A stretch of 64,000 bases of DNA, taken from Antedon mediterranea (taxonomy: Eukaryota > Echinodermata > Crinoidea > Comatulida > Antedonidae). Below, piece after piece: positions 23,988 through 36,167 of the stretch. The stretch lies in the NCBI RefSeq assembly GCF_964355755.1, contig NC_092672.1, positions 3,968,001-4,032,000 on the forward strand, given 5' to 3'. Under the pieces are notes generated by a model. That model was not told where the DNA came from, searched no databases, and was given only the letters and a program-made list of their open reading frames with translations. The position numbers and the translations under genes were made by a program. Position 1 is the first letter of the stretch, and every line of letters begins with the position of its first letter.

Positions 23988-26900
23988 CTGTAAAATAGAA
24001 AAAAGGATTATTATTATTATGTAATAATTGAAATGTCTAAATCAAAAATAAAAACTTAATATTGACTATTACAACATAATCTACACGAAGAGCCTTAAAC
24101 AAAGGAACAAAATATGTAACCATCACATCATATTTTGTTTTACATTAATCGGACGAATTATATTAATATTTGAATACAGTAAGAAATATGTAAACATAAC
24201 ATACATACTACTGTAATCATGGAGGTATTTATACCTCCATGACTGTAATGGGACAAATTATATTTATATTTGGCTGGAGTAAGTATTACAATATATGCTC
24301 TTCAGTGTAATAACTGATATGTGTGCGCATACACACTTTTTAAGAAACAAGAAGCATCAAGTTGATTGACGTTCAGAAATAGACCAATCGGAATCTTCCT
24401 ATTATTTTACCTAATGGGAAGAATTATTAATTATCTATGTTCACATGTGAGAGGGAGGTAGTTTATTGAACTTGAACAAAAACTGCGGAAGTCATCGGAT
24501 ATTTAAGTTTTGATTAGTAATCCGGTTTGAATAGTTCCCTTTCCTAATGTTATTTTAACACAAAGAGCCGGTCTAATAAAGGTACTTGTTTGTTTAGAAA
24601 AAAAGATTTAACAAGTTTAAACGTCGTGGGAATCGCATGATATGTCCTGTATAATATCAGCAAATGGACAAATTATGGAATTTTCGATTGCAAAATGACA
24701 ACATATTGGTTACACGTGAGGGACAGATTTCATCTATAAAAGTCAAGTGAAAATTGAAACTGGATTTATTCATACAACAGCAGATGACAGGGAAACATCC
24801 AGTTTACAGATCAACAGAAAAGACATTCAGAAAACAACAATGTATCTCCGGTAAGTAAATTGTTATTTAAGCTTTTAATAATATTTAGGATGATATTTGG
24901 TGCTACTGTACTTCAGCACTGCTACTCTGTACTTTGACATTACTGTCTTTTACTGTAGTACAGATTTGTTAGAATTCTGTAACCTTCCTTGAACATGTTG
25001 GCTGTGGGAAGGAAACAACAATATTAAAACACACAGAAGGTACAGTATGGGTGTACTCCAGTTAGGAATGCAATACAACTGAAGATCATTTTAATACGTC
25101 GATTTGATGTGAAATTATTGTATTAGGTAAACTGTAGTCTTGTGTTCATTCTGAACAAAGTGGAATGAGCTGTATAGGTCGTGTGTACTCCAGTTAGGAA
25201 TGCAATACAACTATTAATTTGATCATTTAATACAAGTCAATTTCTGTTTAAATATTCTTTTATATCTGAGATCATTTTATTATATACATTAACATTTTGT
25301 CACAGATAATGATGTGAAATTATTGCAAGGTAAACTGGAGTCCATTCTAAACAAAGTGGAATGAGCTGTTAGGAGTTCAATGTAATAAGGCTCAGAATTT
25401 TGGGGTAGGCTGGCCAATTCCTCTCCACGCTGCCTTATCCTCCCTAGGATTTTCAATCAGGTACTCATTTACAGCTGAGTTGACTGATAGCCGTTTTTAT
25501 CTGGAAATTAACTTGGGTCTTTCTGTATGATAGTCAAGTGTCCAACCACTCGGCTACCAAACTTCTTCGGCTAACAAATTATTATATATCATATTTAAAA
25601 CTTCTTGGTCCTGAGAATCGTATGTAGACTGTGAAATGGGTTGCAGAATGCTGGCTGATGACGACGACAGTGTGCAAAATATACTTTGACAAAACCCTGC
25701 TTGACAATGACTAATTGATTGCAACCTTTTTTAAAAATTTAATAAAAAGGGTATTTTTATAAGTATGGTAGATATGATGCAATTATTACTAAAATGTGTT
25801 AGAGGAGAAAAAGTTAACATACAGTTTTTATATTGAATTTTAGATTTAATATGATGTTAACAATTGTGATACAGATTAGTATAATCTATGTCATCAAATC
25901 AGCAGCTCAAACCAATTCTGAAGCTTGTAACAGCTGTTGTACAGCTGGGGTTCCTGGTATTCCAGGACACCATGGTAATCCAGGTGCAATAGGGCCACAA
26001 GGAATGAATGGAGAACAAGGAATGAATGGAGAACAAGGAATGAATGGAGAACAAGGAATAAAAGGAGAACAAGGAATGAATGGAGTGAAAGGAGAACAAG
26101 GAATGAATGGAGAACAAGGATTGAAAGGAGAACAAGGAATGAATGGAGAACAAGGAATAAAAGGAGAACAAGGAATGAATGGAGTGAAAGGAGAACAAGG
26201 AATGAATGGAGAACAAGGAATAAAAGGAGAACAAGGAATGAATGGAGAACAAGGAATAAAAGGAGAACAAGGAATGAATGGAGTGAAAGGAGAACAAGGA
26301 ATGAATGGAGTGAAAGGAGAACAAGGAATGAATGGAGAACAAGGATTGAAAGGAGATAATGGAATGAATGGAGAACAAGGAATGAATGGAGAACAAGGAA
26401 TAAAAGGAGATGATGGAAGGAATGGCTTAGATGGGTCTCCTGGAAAGTTAGGACCAACTGGACCTCAAGGTATTGTTGGATTACCAGGTGCAAATGGTGT
26501 AAAGGGGGAAAAGGGTGAACAATCTAGTCAGCAGAAATCTGCCTTTTCAGTAGTTTTTACATCAAATCCAGGTCGCCATGCCCTTAGCCCAATGAAGTAT
26601 GACACAATAATTACAGATGTTGGAAATGACTACAACAAAGAAACAGGAAAGTTTGTCTGTGCAATTCCAGGTGTTTATGTATTCCAGGTGACATCAATGA
26701 AATCAAGTGGTAGTGGTAAAATTAGAACAAGAATCATGAAAAATAGGAGTGTTCAAGTGTCTGCACAGATGGATGCTGATGGGTATAATTCTGCAAGCAC
26801 AATGGTGGTTCTTGATTTGGTATCAGGTGATGAAGTATGGACTCAGCCAGGTAGTTCAAGCTACAACTATTACCACAGTAGCAGCCTAAGACACTGCTCA

Positions 26901-29679
26901 TTCTCTGGTTTCTTACTTTATGCAGCATAAAGTAAACATATACAATAAATACTTGTATTGTTTTAAACACTTTAGATGAATCATGCTAATTCAAAAGAAG
27001 CTTTTGTTAGTAATTTTTAAAGGTTAATTTTACCAGTTAAAAAATTATAGATATAACATTTATTTTATTAGAGGAACTAAATTGTTTAAATACATGTTAG
27101 AAATAAAAATATTAATATTCAGTATTTTGAGTAAATCTATGTTATGTTGAACTATGCAGGCGGTTCAAAAGGATTACATTTTTTTACACACTTTATTACA
27201 GCCTATTCACACTCAAATCAGGAAGGTTTTAGTAAATTCATCCACTACAATTCTGAATTAATTAATTAAAGACTGTCAACATTCAGTTCTTCGACATTTG
27301 ACCTTTTAAAACAGATTTTACACATTTATTTATTTAACCCATGGCTGGTAGTAGTACTGCACTTTGCAAAGATTATGCTAAGAGAAATATATCAGCATGG
27401 GTAACTCTGCAAGTTCCTTGTTTAAAAATCAAAGCCTCTTCTTTTTTTTTGTTAAGTTTTGAATTCTTTCCTTGGCACACTTTATTTTATAAAATTCATA
27501 TGAATCGCAATATTGCTCATGACGACACCGAAACCAGTTTGTTACAACTTGACAAATAACGTTGCATAAAATATAAAACAGAACTGAGCATACTTTTAAA
27601 CTCTGTCTACACTATGAAGCTATTTTAACAAAATATGGTAGTAATATGCCAAAATATGGTAGTAATATGCCAAAATATGGTAGTAATATGCCAAAATATG
27701 GTAGTAATATGCCAAAATATGGTAGTAATATGCCAAAATATGGTAGTAATATGCCAAAATATGGTAGTAATATGCCAAAATATGGTAGTAATATGCCAAA
27801 AGATGGTAGTAATATGCCAAAATATGGTAGTAATATGCCAAAATATGGTCATCATATCCATATATTGAGAAATCAAATTTTGTTGTCACATAAACTTTGA
27901 TAGTGTAGACAGAGTTTTAGATGAAACAATGATACAAAAATTATTCCGTGCCCAATTATAGGAATAGTATGTGGAATAGACTACACTATTTTAGAATACT
28001 TACGGACAATTCCCTAGAAATTGGGCGTGGTTTCCAGACATCGTTACCGACACCATTCAATGTTAACTCCTGACACGTTTTTGGCAATTTCCTCTTCAAA
28101 TAAACAGTTGGCGGTGTCTGTTTAGAGAGAACCTTTTCAAAAGACATACCGACAAAAAACTCCATTCTTTTTAACGTTGCTAGGCAGCTTAGTCTTGCAC
28201 ATGGATCTTTACAGAGTAACTACAGGAAAAAAAAGTGATCATAAAGAAAAATGCATAAACTACCAGAGACTATCGGGTTATCCAAGGTCAGGCTGTTGTA
28301 TACTGCAAAAAAGAACGTATAGTTTGATTATAAAGATAAAAACGTGGCATTATTAGGGAACTATCAATCTACGACGATCTACAAAATAGTTGACGTGTTG
28401 CCAAAACGGTGTCCAAAAATGAGTGTTCAAAAAGAATGTTGAAATGGATCTGTGTGCACACAATAATATGGCATAAAACTATAGTGGCTTCGGCATAAAA
28501 GTATAGTAGCTCCGAGTTCATTGATTGTCAGATGAGAATTTAAAAAATTTAATTAAAAAGTAGTTAACTAAAAATGAATCAACTGTTACCTGAAGAATGA
28601 CGTCCTGAGCAGGATAACTAACAAATGGAGGTAACTTGAATTCCTTATTTATAACCTTATTATACATCTCAATGTGATTGGTGGAACCGCTTAACGGATA
28701 TTTACCCGTCATCAAGCAAAACATTATAATGCCGAGTGACCACCAGTCAACACAATGATCATAGTCACCCATATTTAGTACTTCAGGCGCTGAAAAAATT
28801 AAGGTAGATGTTTAGTTGTCCTGTTTAAAAAAAACATTAAAACGATGGTATAAATTTGGAGACTATTACAGAGCAGAATTTAGATTTGTGACTATGTTTA
28901 ATTAGCGGTGGTCGATATAGGATTTTAAAAAAGGTGGTAGGGCCGGAAATCAACAAAAGGAAGTTCTGTGCCTCTCTCCTATTCTAGCTTACATTAACTA
29001 TTAACTACATACTGTATTAACTACGAATTCAGCATTTTATCAATCAATTTAAAAAACTGTCTACCTGTTGAACAACAAACAATTTTGGATGATATTATTT
29101 AAAGATAGCAAAATGATTCACTTAGCCTTATTAGAGATAATAATAGATATACAATTACCCACCCATATACATAAGTGTCCCACAGACACTGGACGTTCTG
29201 CCACCTTGCTTCAGCCATTTTGAAAATCCAAAATCGGACAGAAGTATATGACCGCCCTCATCAAGAATATTCTCCATCTGAAAAGAAAAATTAGTGTTTA
29301 ATGCTTTTTAAATCTTTCAGCCAAGCCAATTTAAACTCCCTGCCTGTAATTTACTTCCAAAATCCAGAATTGGAATATGACCACTTTCAACTAGCAGAAC
29401 AATCTGCATCTGCTATGAAAATAGAAATAATTATAGCAGATGTTCTATTATTATATATTAATATGCATATATATATATAAATAATAACAATTCTAATTAT
29501 ATAATATTTTACATTTTTTCGAATACATACCTTTAAATCTCTATATATAATTCCTGCCCTATGTAAAAATGCCAAAGCCATCGCTATCTCTGCAATGTAA
29601 AATCGTGTCGCAATCACACTGAAAGCGCCCTCTAACAACCATAGACTATGAAGATCTCCATGAGTGGCATAATCCATTA
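23949..29679 (-). CDS. RSKR: RSKR-like AGC-type kinase, copy B (C-lobe exons, apparently intact)
   Basis: Minus-strand exons 29531-29679, 29163-29277, 28590-28789, 28004-28219 and terminal 23949-23987, all with consistent phases and GT-AG sites. Together they encode the kinase C-lobe: HGDLHSLW, catalytic loop IIYRDLK (Tyr in place of His), SDFG, CGTLMYMAPEVL, DWWSLG, then [10 protein letters not shown], and a tail ending in hydrophobic motif FDNFDW and stop. The order and wording ([25 protein letters not shown]) resemble vertebrate RSKR (SGK494) more than RSK or SGK, recognised from memory. A 3-nt deletion removes one Leu (MENILDE). No N-lobe exon is recognised upstream, so the gene may be 5'-truncated. 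Its last intron encloses C1q-5 on the opposite strand. Confidence 0.65.
24218..24241. repeat. 24-bp hairpin flanked by an 8-bp duplication
   Basis: CATGGAGGTAT-TT-ATACCTCCATG folds into a perfect 11-bp stem. It is flanked by ACTGTAAT on both sides (24210-24217, 24242-24249). The other C1q upstream regions have one ACTGTAAT and no hairpin, so this is a precise small insertion. Confidence 0.8.
24367..24839 (+). promoter_or_regulatory. C1q-5 promoter and 5' UTR
   Basis: TGACGT (24367-24372), GATTAGTAATCCG, CACGTG and TATAAAAG (24735-24742), 105 nt before the ATG at 24840. Confidence 0.75.
24840..26930 (+). CDS. C1q-5: longest-stalk C1q-domain protein
   Basis: Exons 24840-24850 and 25844-26930, junction codon CGA. 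Product 365 aa: signal peptide, CNSCC, an unbroken stalk of 64 Gly-X-Y triplets (39-230) and a 135-residue head. The stalk is about twice the array average and consists of higher-order blocks such as [15 protein letters not shown]. The first half of the head matches C1q-7 ([19 protein letters not shown]) while the second half matches C1q-4 ([20 protein letters not shown]), so the gene is a mosaic. Its intron has an internal duplication of about 130 bp (from 25051, repeated from 25183). It is the only C1q gene inside the last intron of kinase B. Confidence 0.9.
25975..26450 (+). repeat. Expanded collagen 18-bp repeat in C1q-5
   Basis: About 25 near-identical 18-bp units plus 9-bp GTGAAAGGA half-steps that preserve frame. 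A strong candidate for replication slippage or unequal crossing-over. Long open frames on the minus strand here are artefacts of the period. Confidence 0.85.
26931..27597. other. Spacer between C1q-5 and the kinase B exons
   Basis: C1q-5 3' UTR and the shared AT-rich spacer. No gene is seen. Confidence 0.55.
27598..27917. mobile_element. MITE with CTGTCTACACTATCAAA-type ends, copy B, expanded by a VNTR
   Basis: Same ends as the copy at 15378-15510 (left end now CTGTCTACACTATGAAG), but 320 bp instead of about 130 because the interior word has been amplified. Confidence 0.8.
27634..27843. repeat. VNTR: ten 21-bp units
   Basis: Unit TATGGTAGTAATATGCC-AAAA repeated exactly ten times with one substitution (AAGATGG in one unit). 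Units A, C and D of the block carry only one to one and a half units at the same place. The period is divisible by three, which creates open frames on both strands. Confidence 0.95.
28220..28589. other. Kinase B intron between the 28590 and 28219 exons
   Basis: Ordinary intron, conserved in units A, C and D, with no feature recognised. Confidence 0.5.
28790..29162. other. Kinase B intron, the empty Helitron site
   Basis: Corresponds to the A-unit intron without the Helitron; the empty site ATAATAATAG is near 29140. It is the reference for the boundaries of that element. Confidence 0.6.
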
Positions 29680-30400
29680 CTTTAAATCAGAACAAACAAA
29701 ATAAATTTATTATTTGGAATTTTTTTGCATTTATTGAAAAAAAAAATATTGATTAGTATGTCCTTATCCGAGAAGGATTATGGCTGTGGAGTGCCTTGAA
29801 CAAGTGCCGATTTTATGGCTATGGTTGGTGGCGCCTCTGCCTTAAACCGCTTGATAACTCAGCTGATGTAACTCTCACATATATATAACTATATCTTTAT
29901 TTCATTGTGTAAATAAAACACATGTTAAAATAAAATAAATATATACATCATCATCTTAAATCCTGATATCTTAATCTGTCATCACACAGCTGACAAATTA
30001 TATATAGATATCGATATCAATACATATCTGAATTCAACAACAGTTTATCTAGGTATGCAGCTCACATAACAGCATCAACATTTGAGAAATGTATGTAACT
30101 GATTAAGAATTAACCATTAAGTTTCCATTACAAAAAGGCAAATTGTCCAACAAGAGCTAAATGTTAATATGAATGTATGACATAGATATAGAAATAAGAA
30201 AAAACTAAAGTATATTTAATATTTATTTTATTTGTAGCTTTGTGGATCTACAGTTTAAAAAAACATGATACAAAAAGAGACTATTTAGATGAGGGTGCCT
30301 TAATTGAATTGTTGAACAGGAACGTCAGCACATTCCTGTTAAATTAGAAAAAAAAAACAGTAAACAACAATTTGATATTACATTCACCAATTACTGTTTA

Positions 30401-30540
30401 AAGCTCTGTCTACATTATCAAACATTATTGTGACAAAAATGTGTGATGTGCTCAAATATGGTAGTGATATGACATCATCATGTCCATATATGGGCACATC
30501 ACATGTCTTTGTCACAAGTTTGATAGTATAGATAAGGCTT
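30401..30540. mobile_element. MITE with CTGTCTACACTATCAAA-type ends, second locus in unit B
   Basis: Ends CTCTGTCTACATTATCAAAC and, inverted, GTTTGATAGTATAGATAAG; palindromic interior as at 20571-20709. Confidence 0.7.
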
Positions 30541-30631
30541 TACTCCACCAAGCATTCTATGGTTGACAAGTATGAACAGAAGTTAAAATAATATCTGTTG
30601 CTTAAGTAACTATTATTTTACATATACTAAT

Positions 30632-30804
30632 CAGGGGAAGATTTAGGCAGGGCTAAACAGGCTTTATCCCCACTTCCCCTAAAATTTAACAGCCATATCT
30701 TTTTTAAAAATAAAATTATTCTGCAACCTGACGGATCGTTTTATCATTTATGAAATATTTAGCGCCCCCCTCCACCCTAATCTATAACGCTGGATCCACC
30801 CCTG
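30632..30804. mobile_element. 173-bp hAT-type MITE, unit B
   Basis: Starts CAGGGGAAGAT and ends GGATCCACCCCTG. Flanked by a 5-bp duplication CTAAT (30627-30631, 30805-30809). Internal C-runs and no coding capacity. Confidence 0.7.
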
Positions 30805-31782
30805 CTAATCAATATAGGCCTACCATTTACCTAAATTCATTCATGTTCGACATTTTAATCAATTTTTTAACACTATATTTCTTAATGAACATTTACCAAA
30901 TAAAAATTTAGACAAATCTAAACTGAAATAGGACATACTTTTTAGCAAATAATTTTAAATAGATACATGAAAAAAACAAAAAATATAACCTCATGGCAGA
31001 GGTATAACCGTTATATAAAACAAAAATATTTACATATAAAAAAACAACTTATATAAAATGTATAAACAATTCTGACAATGTTGGTAATTGTGATGTTGAC
31101 ACATTTGGATGAGCATATTTTTTAGAAAAAATGGTACAATTGCACAAATTAATGTTGAAAATGAGGTAAACTGTCAGCATATGTGGAATGCAGATATGTT
31201 TGTGTACACACCTTTTTTTTTATAGCAGTGCTTTTAATAATATTGGAAAAATCTACTCAAATTAAAAATGTCTATTTAATATAAGTTTACAGGGTTTTAT
31301 TATAACCAGTGGTGACCCCAGGAAATGTTCGAGGGAGGGTAATTAACGACGGAGACTTGTAGGAATTTCTCTCCAAATTATTAATACCTGTAGTATGATA
31401 GTATGCAATGTGTTATCAACCAATGCACTTTATTTGAACATTTACTGTAAATTCTTGCACCTGATTTGCACAAAAGAAACGTATAAATTATTTAAATATA
31501 ATAATATATATAAAAAAAACATTTATGAAAACAAAGGTTTTATGGTATTGTACATTTATACATTGACATATTTACCAAACATGGAAATTGAAATATAAAT
31601 TAAAGGAATGTTTTGGATTAAAAATAAATATTAAAACAGATTGCACGTAGCAAAACTTGGAAAGTTTTACAATTAAATAATGTAGACTTAATAGTACCAT
31701 AAATCTAACACCAATTCACTATGTTGTTTGAAGCCAACTACAGTACACCTACTACACCTTCAGGACCCCAAAAAATGTTCCC

Positions 31783-32094
31783 TTAAAGAAGTATTGTCCC
31801 CAAAAACATGAAAAATAAAGATTAATTAAATCAGACTTTGAATATGTGATTTAATAATTCCGTAGAAAAAACCCGAAAAAAAACCCAATGTTTTCACTTG
31901 ACAAAATAAATGGTTAAAATCAATCAAAAACCCATTGGCTGGCAGCCATTTTGACCACTTTTTCTTTTAAATTACAGGTAAATACATTTTTTTCGATCCA
32001 ATTTCTGGTCAAAGTGGAACTATTATGTGACATTAAAATGGCAGATTCAACAAAAATCTTGTTGAGAATTTTAAGGGGGACAATACATCTTTAA
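31783..32094. mobile_element. TTAA-flanked MITE, unit B
   Basis: Ends AAAGAAGTATTGTCCCC and, inverted, GGGGACAATACATCTT, bounded by TTAA on both sides. Confidence 0.7.
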
Positions 32095-32768
32095 TAGGGA
32101 TGTCCAAAAGGGAGGGTTTTTCTGTATATCTTTTTTGTAGCTTGTATTAAAGGTCTGTGAGGATTGAAAATCTATATACAGTATGGTTGGTTATCTAATG
32201 GTATAAATGTTGCCTTATAGGTTCAAATCTTACCAGAGACATTTTTTTTATTTAACAAAATGTTTGGAACTTGTGTTGATATATGAGCTATGTTTGATAT
32301 ACAGTATGTTCCAAAATGAGCAGTTTGGTTTCTAGTAATGATTATATAGGCCTATTACACTGTATTTATTGGCCTACTATACATGCCATTCTCTACTGTA
32401 CAATTATATGACTAAATGTTATTTTCAAGGCCTTTGTAGAAAAGATACCACAATTATATGACATTTATTCAGGCTTTTAGTCACGTTTAATACGTCCTTT
32501 TTGAAGCAAAAATCAGCTGAATTGGCTCCAGGCATTCAGTCACTTTGGAGGGTTCACCAGTCAATCCAATTGGCACCAGGCTTTTAGTCTCTGGGGCTTG
32601 GTCCTATTAAACACCACACAGCACTGTAATAGTACCACTAACTTTAGACAATAATGCATGTTAGTATTGACCCTTAAATAATCAACGTCGCTACTAAATA
32701 TAACTTAACCTAACCTTGTCAATATTCCCTTCTATAGGTAGTGTCTTAGTGGGGTCTATCTTAGAGTC

Positions 32769-33382
32769 ATATAACCCCTAAATAAATTCCTGTCATTTGA
32801 TTGTGGATCACATGGCGTGCAATAGTACGCACTATTAAACGATCGTTTAACAGTACTTTTTTTGTGTACGAGAAAAAAAAAATTTGTTTTATACTATTGC
32901 GTTTGAAATACAACAGCGCCACCTATGTTGTACTTTCGCGGCGATTTGAATGTTATGACTGGTTTTTCGCGATGGAAGTACATTTCTGGAGAGATATATG
33001 TACTAATTTAGATCAAATAGGCATTTAAATTAGCTTAAGATCGTTTATAAGATTTTGATTAACTAATGGGAACATCTCTAAAAGATATGAAATCGTTGAA
33101 AAAACATAATTATCCTAGATGAGTTCTAGTTGCCTGTCAAAGTTTTGCCTTTCAGCCTAGCTAGTAGGCCTGTTAGTACTAGCAAGGTTAAAACGTCTAG
33201 TTTGTTTGGTCGTTTGTTGACATAATTAACACTACAGTAGGTGTGTTTATAAAATCCATATAAATATAACATTTAATATAATATTATAAAACACCAAATG
33301 TTACTGTCAATGTGAATCAAATGTAAGCCTAAGCCTACCTTTTATTTGATTCCAATGACAGGATTCTATTTAGATGTTATAT
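32769..33382. mobile_element. Inverted-repeat element, unit B
   Basis: Sister of 22945-23567, with the same 16-bp palindrome TTAAACGATCGTTTAA and the same inverted ends; the left end has CCCCTAAATA for CATCTAAATA. Confidence 0.6.
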
Positions 33383-33733
33383 AAAACAAATAATGAATGC
33401 TTTATATTCGTGAATAATATTTGGTGAATGATGAAAGGTTATATATCAACTGGACTTCGCCTCGTTGTTCACCTCATGCCATTATTTGTACCATTAAACT
33501 CATAAAAATTCATTTTTGTATATTATCATTTACATATAGTGTTGTGTGGTGTTTAGTAGAGGACCAAACAAACTCCCACTCTTTTTGGAGGGCTAAGGGC
33601 ACTAGTCAATCCAACATGCTCAATGAGGCTCCTGCCTTTGGTCTCTCTGGAGTCAGTCCAAATGTTCACATAGCATGAAGAACAATCTTCAAATGATAAT
33701 GATGATTTACTTCATGGCGAATCTGTGTTGTTG

Positions 33734-33772
33734 TTATAAGTCAGTTTCTCTAATCCAATCAAAGTTATCAAA
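33734..33772 (-). CDS. Terminal exon of kinase C with hydrophobic motif
   Basis: Encodes the same [12 protein letters not shown] and stop as 23949-23987, with one silent change (ACT for ACC). A TTTTACAG acceptor lies at the right edge. Retained although the gene body is broken. Confidence 0.55.
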   Translation of the reverse strand, partial: FDNFDWIRETDL

Positions 33773-34082
33773 CTGTAAAATAGAAAATATTATTATTATT
33801 ATGTAATAATTAAAATGTCTAAATCAAAAATAAAAACTTAATATTGACTATTACAATATAATCTACATAAGAGCCTTAAACAAAGGATAAATTATATTCA
33901 TATTGAGTACAGTAAGGAACAAAATATGTAAACATAACATCATATTTTGTTTTAATACTACTGTAATGGGACAAATTATATTTATTTGGCTGGAGTAAGT
34001 ATTACAATGTATGCTCTTCAGTGTAAGAACTTACATGTGTGCGCATACACACTTTTTAAGAAACATGAAGCATCAAGTTGAT

Positions 34083-34568
34083 TGACGTTCAGAAATAGAC
34101 CAATCAGCATCTTTCTATTATTTTACCTGATGGGAAGAATTAGTAATTATCTATGTTCACATGTGAGAGGGAGGTAACTTCACAAAAACTGCGGAAGTCA
34201 TCGGATATTGAAGTTTTGATTAGTAATCCGGTTTGAATAGTTCCCTTTCCTAATGTTATTGTAACACAAAGAGCCGGTCTAATAAATGATAACCACATGT
34301 ACTTGTTTGTTTAGAAAAAAAACATTTAACAAGTTCAAAAGTCGTGGGAATCGCATGATATGTCATTTTTATTATGGTGGAAATATCAGCAAATGGAAAA
34401 ATTAGGGAATTTTCGATTGCAAAATCACAACATATTGATTACACGTGAGGAACAGATTTCATCTATAAAAGTCGAGTGAAAATTGAAACTGGATTTATTC
34501 ATACAACAGCAGATGACAGGGAAACATCCAGTTTACAGATCAACAGAAAAGACATCCAGAATACAACA
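34083..34568 (+). promoter_or_regulatory. C1q-6 promoter and 5' UTR
   Basis: TGACGT (34083-34088), GATTAGTAATCCG, CACGTG, TATAAAAG (34464-34471), 105 nt before the ATG at 34569. Confidence 0.75.
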
Positions 34569-36167
34569 ATGTATCTCCGGTAAGTAAATTGTTATTTAAG
34601 CTTTTAATAATATTTAGGATGATATTTGGTGCTACTGTACTTTGGCACTGCTACTCTGTACTTTGACATTACTGTCTTTTACTGTAGTACTGATTTGTTA
34701 GAATTCTGTAACCTTCCTTGAACATGTTGGCAATGAGAAGGAAAAAACAATATTAAAACACACAGAAGGTACAATATGGGTGTACTCTAGTTAGGAATGC
34801 AATACAACTTAAGATCATTTAATACAAGTCAATTTCTGTTTAAATATTCTTTTACCATTAATGTTCTATTTAGCATATCTGAAATCATTTTTTTTTATAC
34901 ATTAACATTTTGTCACCGATTATTGTAAGGTAAACTGGAGTCCATTCTAAACACAGTGAAATGAGCTGTTAGGATCTCAATGTAATAAGACATTATGTGA
35001 TAGGCTGGCCAATTCCTTTCCATGCCGTATTATGCTTCCTAACATTTTCAATCAGGTACTCATTTACAGCTGAGCTGTTCTTATTGGGAAATTAACTTGG
35101 GTCTTATATCATATTCAAACATCTTGTTTGGCTTAGTTTTGTTTTTTCCTTGTACAACTGGACAGCCAGGCTGCTTCTTGGTCCTGAGAATCGTATGTAG
35201 GCTGTGAAATAAAAGGGTTGCAGAATGCTGGCTAATGATGACATCATGATCAGTGTGCAAAACATACTTTGACGAAACTCTGCTAGACAATGACTAATGG
35301 ATTGCAACCTGTTTTTTAAATGAAAGGGGTATTTTTATAAATATGGTAGATTGGAAGAGTGCAATTATTACTAAAATTTTTTAGAGGGGAAAAAGTTTAC
35401 TTACAGTTTTTATATTGAATTTCAGATTTAATATGATGTTAACAATTGTGATACAGATTAGTATAATCTATGTCATCAAATCAGCAGCTCAAACCAATTC
35501 TGAAGCTTGTAATAGCTGTTGTACAGCTGGGGTTCCTGGAATTCCAGGAAATCATGGTAATCCAGGTGCAATAGGGCCACAAGGAATGAATGGAATACAA
35601 GGAATGAAAGGAGAACAAGGATTGAATGGAGAACAAGGAATGAAAGGAGATAATGGAAGCAATGGCTTAGATGGGATTCCTGGTAAATTAGGACCAACTG
35701 GACCTCAAGGCCTCATTGGATTACCAGGTGCAAATGGTGTAAAAGGAGAAAAGGGTGAACAAGCTAGTCAGCAGAAATCTGCTTTTTCAGTAGTTTTTAC
35801 ATCAAACCCAGGTCGTCATGACACTAGCCCAATGAAGTATAACACAATAATTTCAAATGTAGGAAATCCCTACAACAAAGAAACAGGAAAGTTTGTCTGT
35901 ACAATTCCAGGTGTTTATGTATTCCAGGTGACATCAATGAAATCAACTGGTGGAAAAATTCTAACAGCAATCAAGAAAAATGGGAATATTCAAATGACCA
36001 CAAGGATGGATGCTGCTGGGTATAATTCTGCAAGTACAATGGTGGTTCTTGATCTGGTATCAGGTGATGAAGTTTGGACTGAGCCATATAATTCAGGCAC
36101 TAACTATTACCAAAGTGACAGCAACAGATACTGCTCATTTTCTGGTTTCTTACTTTATGCAGCATAA
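34569..36167 (+). CDS. C1q-6: secreted collagen-stalk C1q-domain protein
   Basis: Exons 34569-34579 and 35426-36167, junction codon CGA, type I intron. Product 250 aa with 26 Gly-X-Y triplets (39-116). From [13 protein letters not shown] to the end the head is identical to C1q-1, including [14 protein letters not shown]. The segment RHDTSPMKY instead matches C1q-4. This points to recent duplication or conversion between distant array members, with a patch from another copy. Confidence 0.9.

Larger units (their letters stand above)
29680..33733. other. Spacer between kinase B and the terminal exon of kinase C
   Basis: Collinear with 19807-23948. Holds MITEs at 30401-30540, 30632-30804 and 31783-32094 and the inverted-repeat element at 32769-33382. 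No kinase N-lobe exon or other gene was recognised. Confidence 0.55.

Noticed and set aside
25894-26493. Minus-strand frames of up to 199 codons opposite the C1q-5 stalk
   Set aside because: Shadow of the 18-bp collagen repeat; the plus frame has the signal peptide, Cys cluster and C1q head.
27620-27900. Four repeat frames (MVVICQN, NMPKYGS and others)
   Set aside because: Produced by the 21-bp VNTR in a MITE; no units of this kind are expanded in the sister copies.
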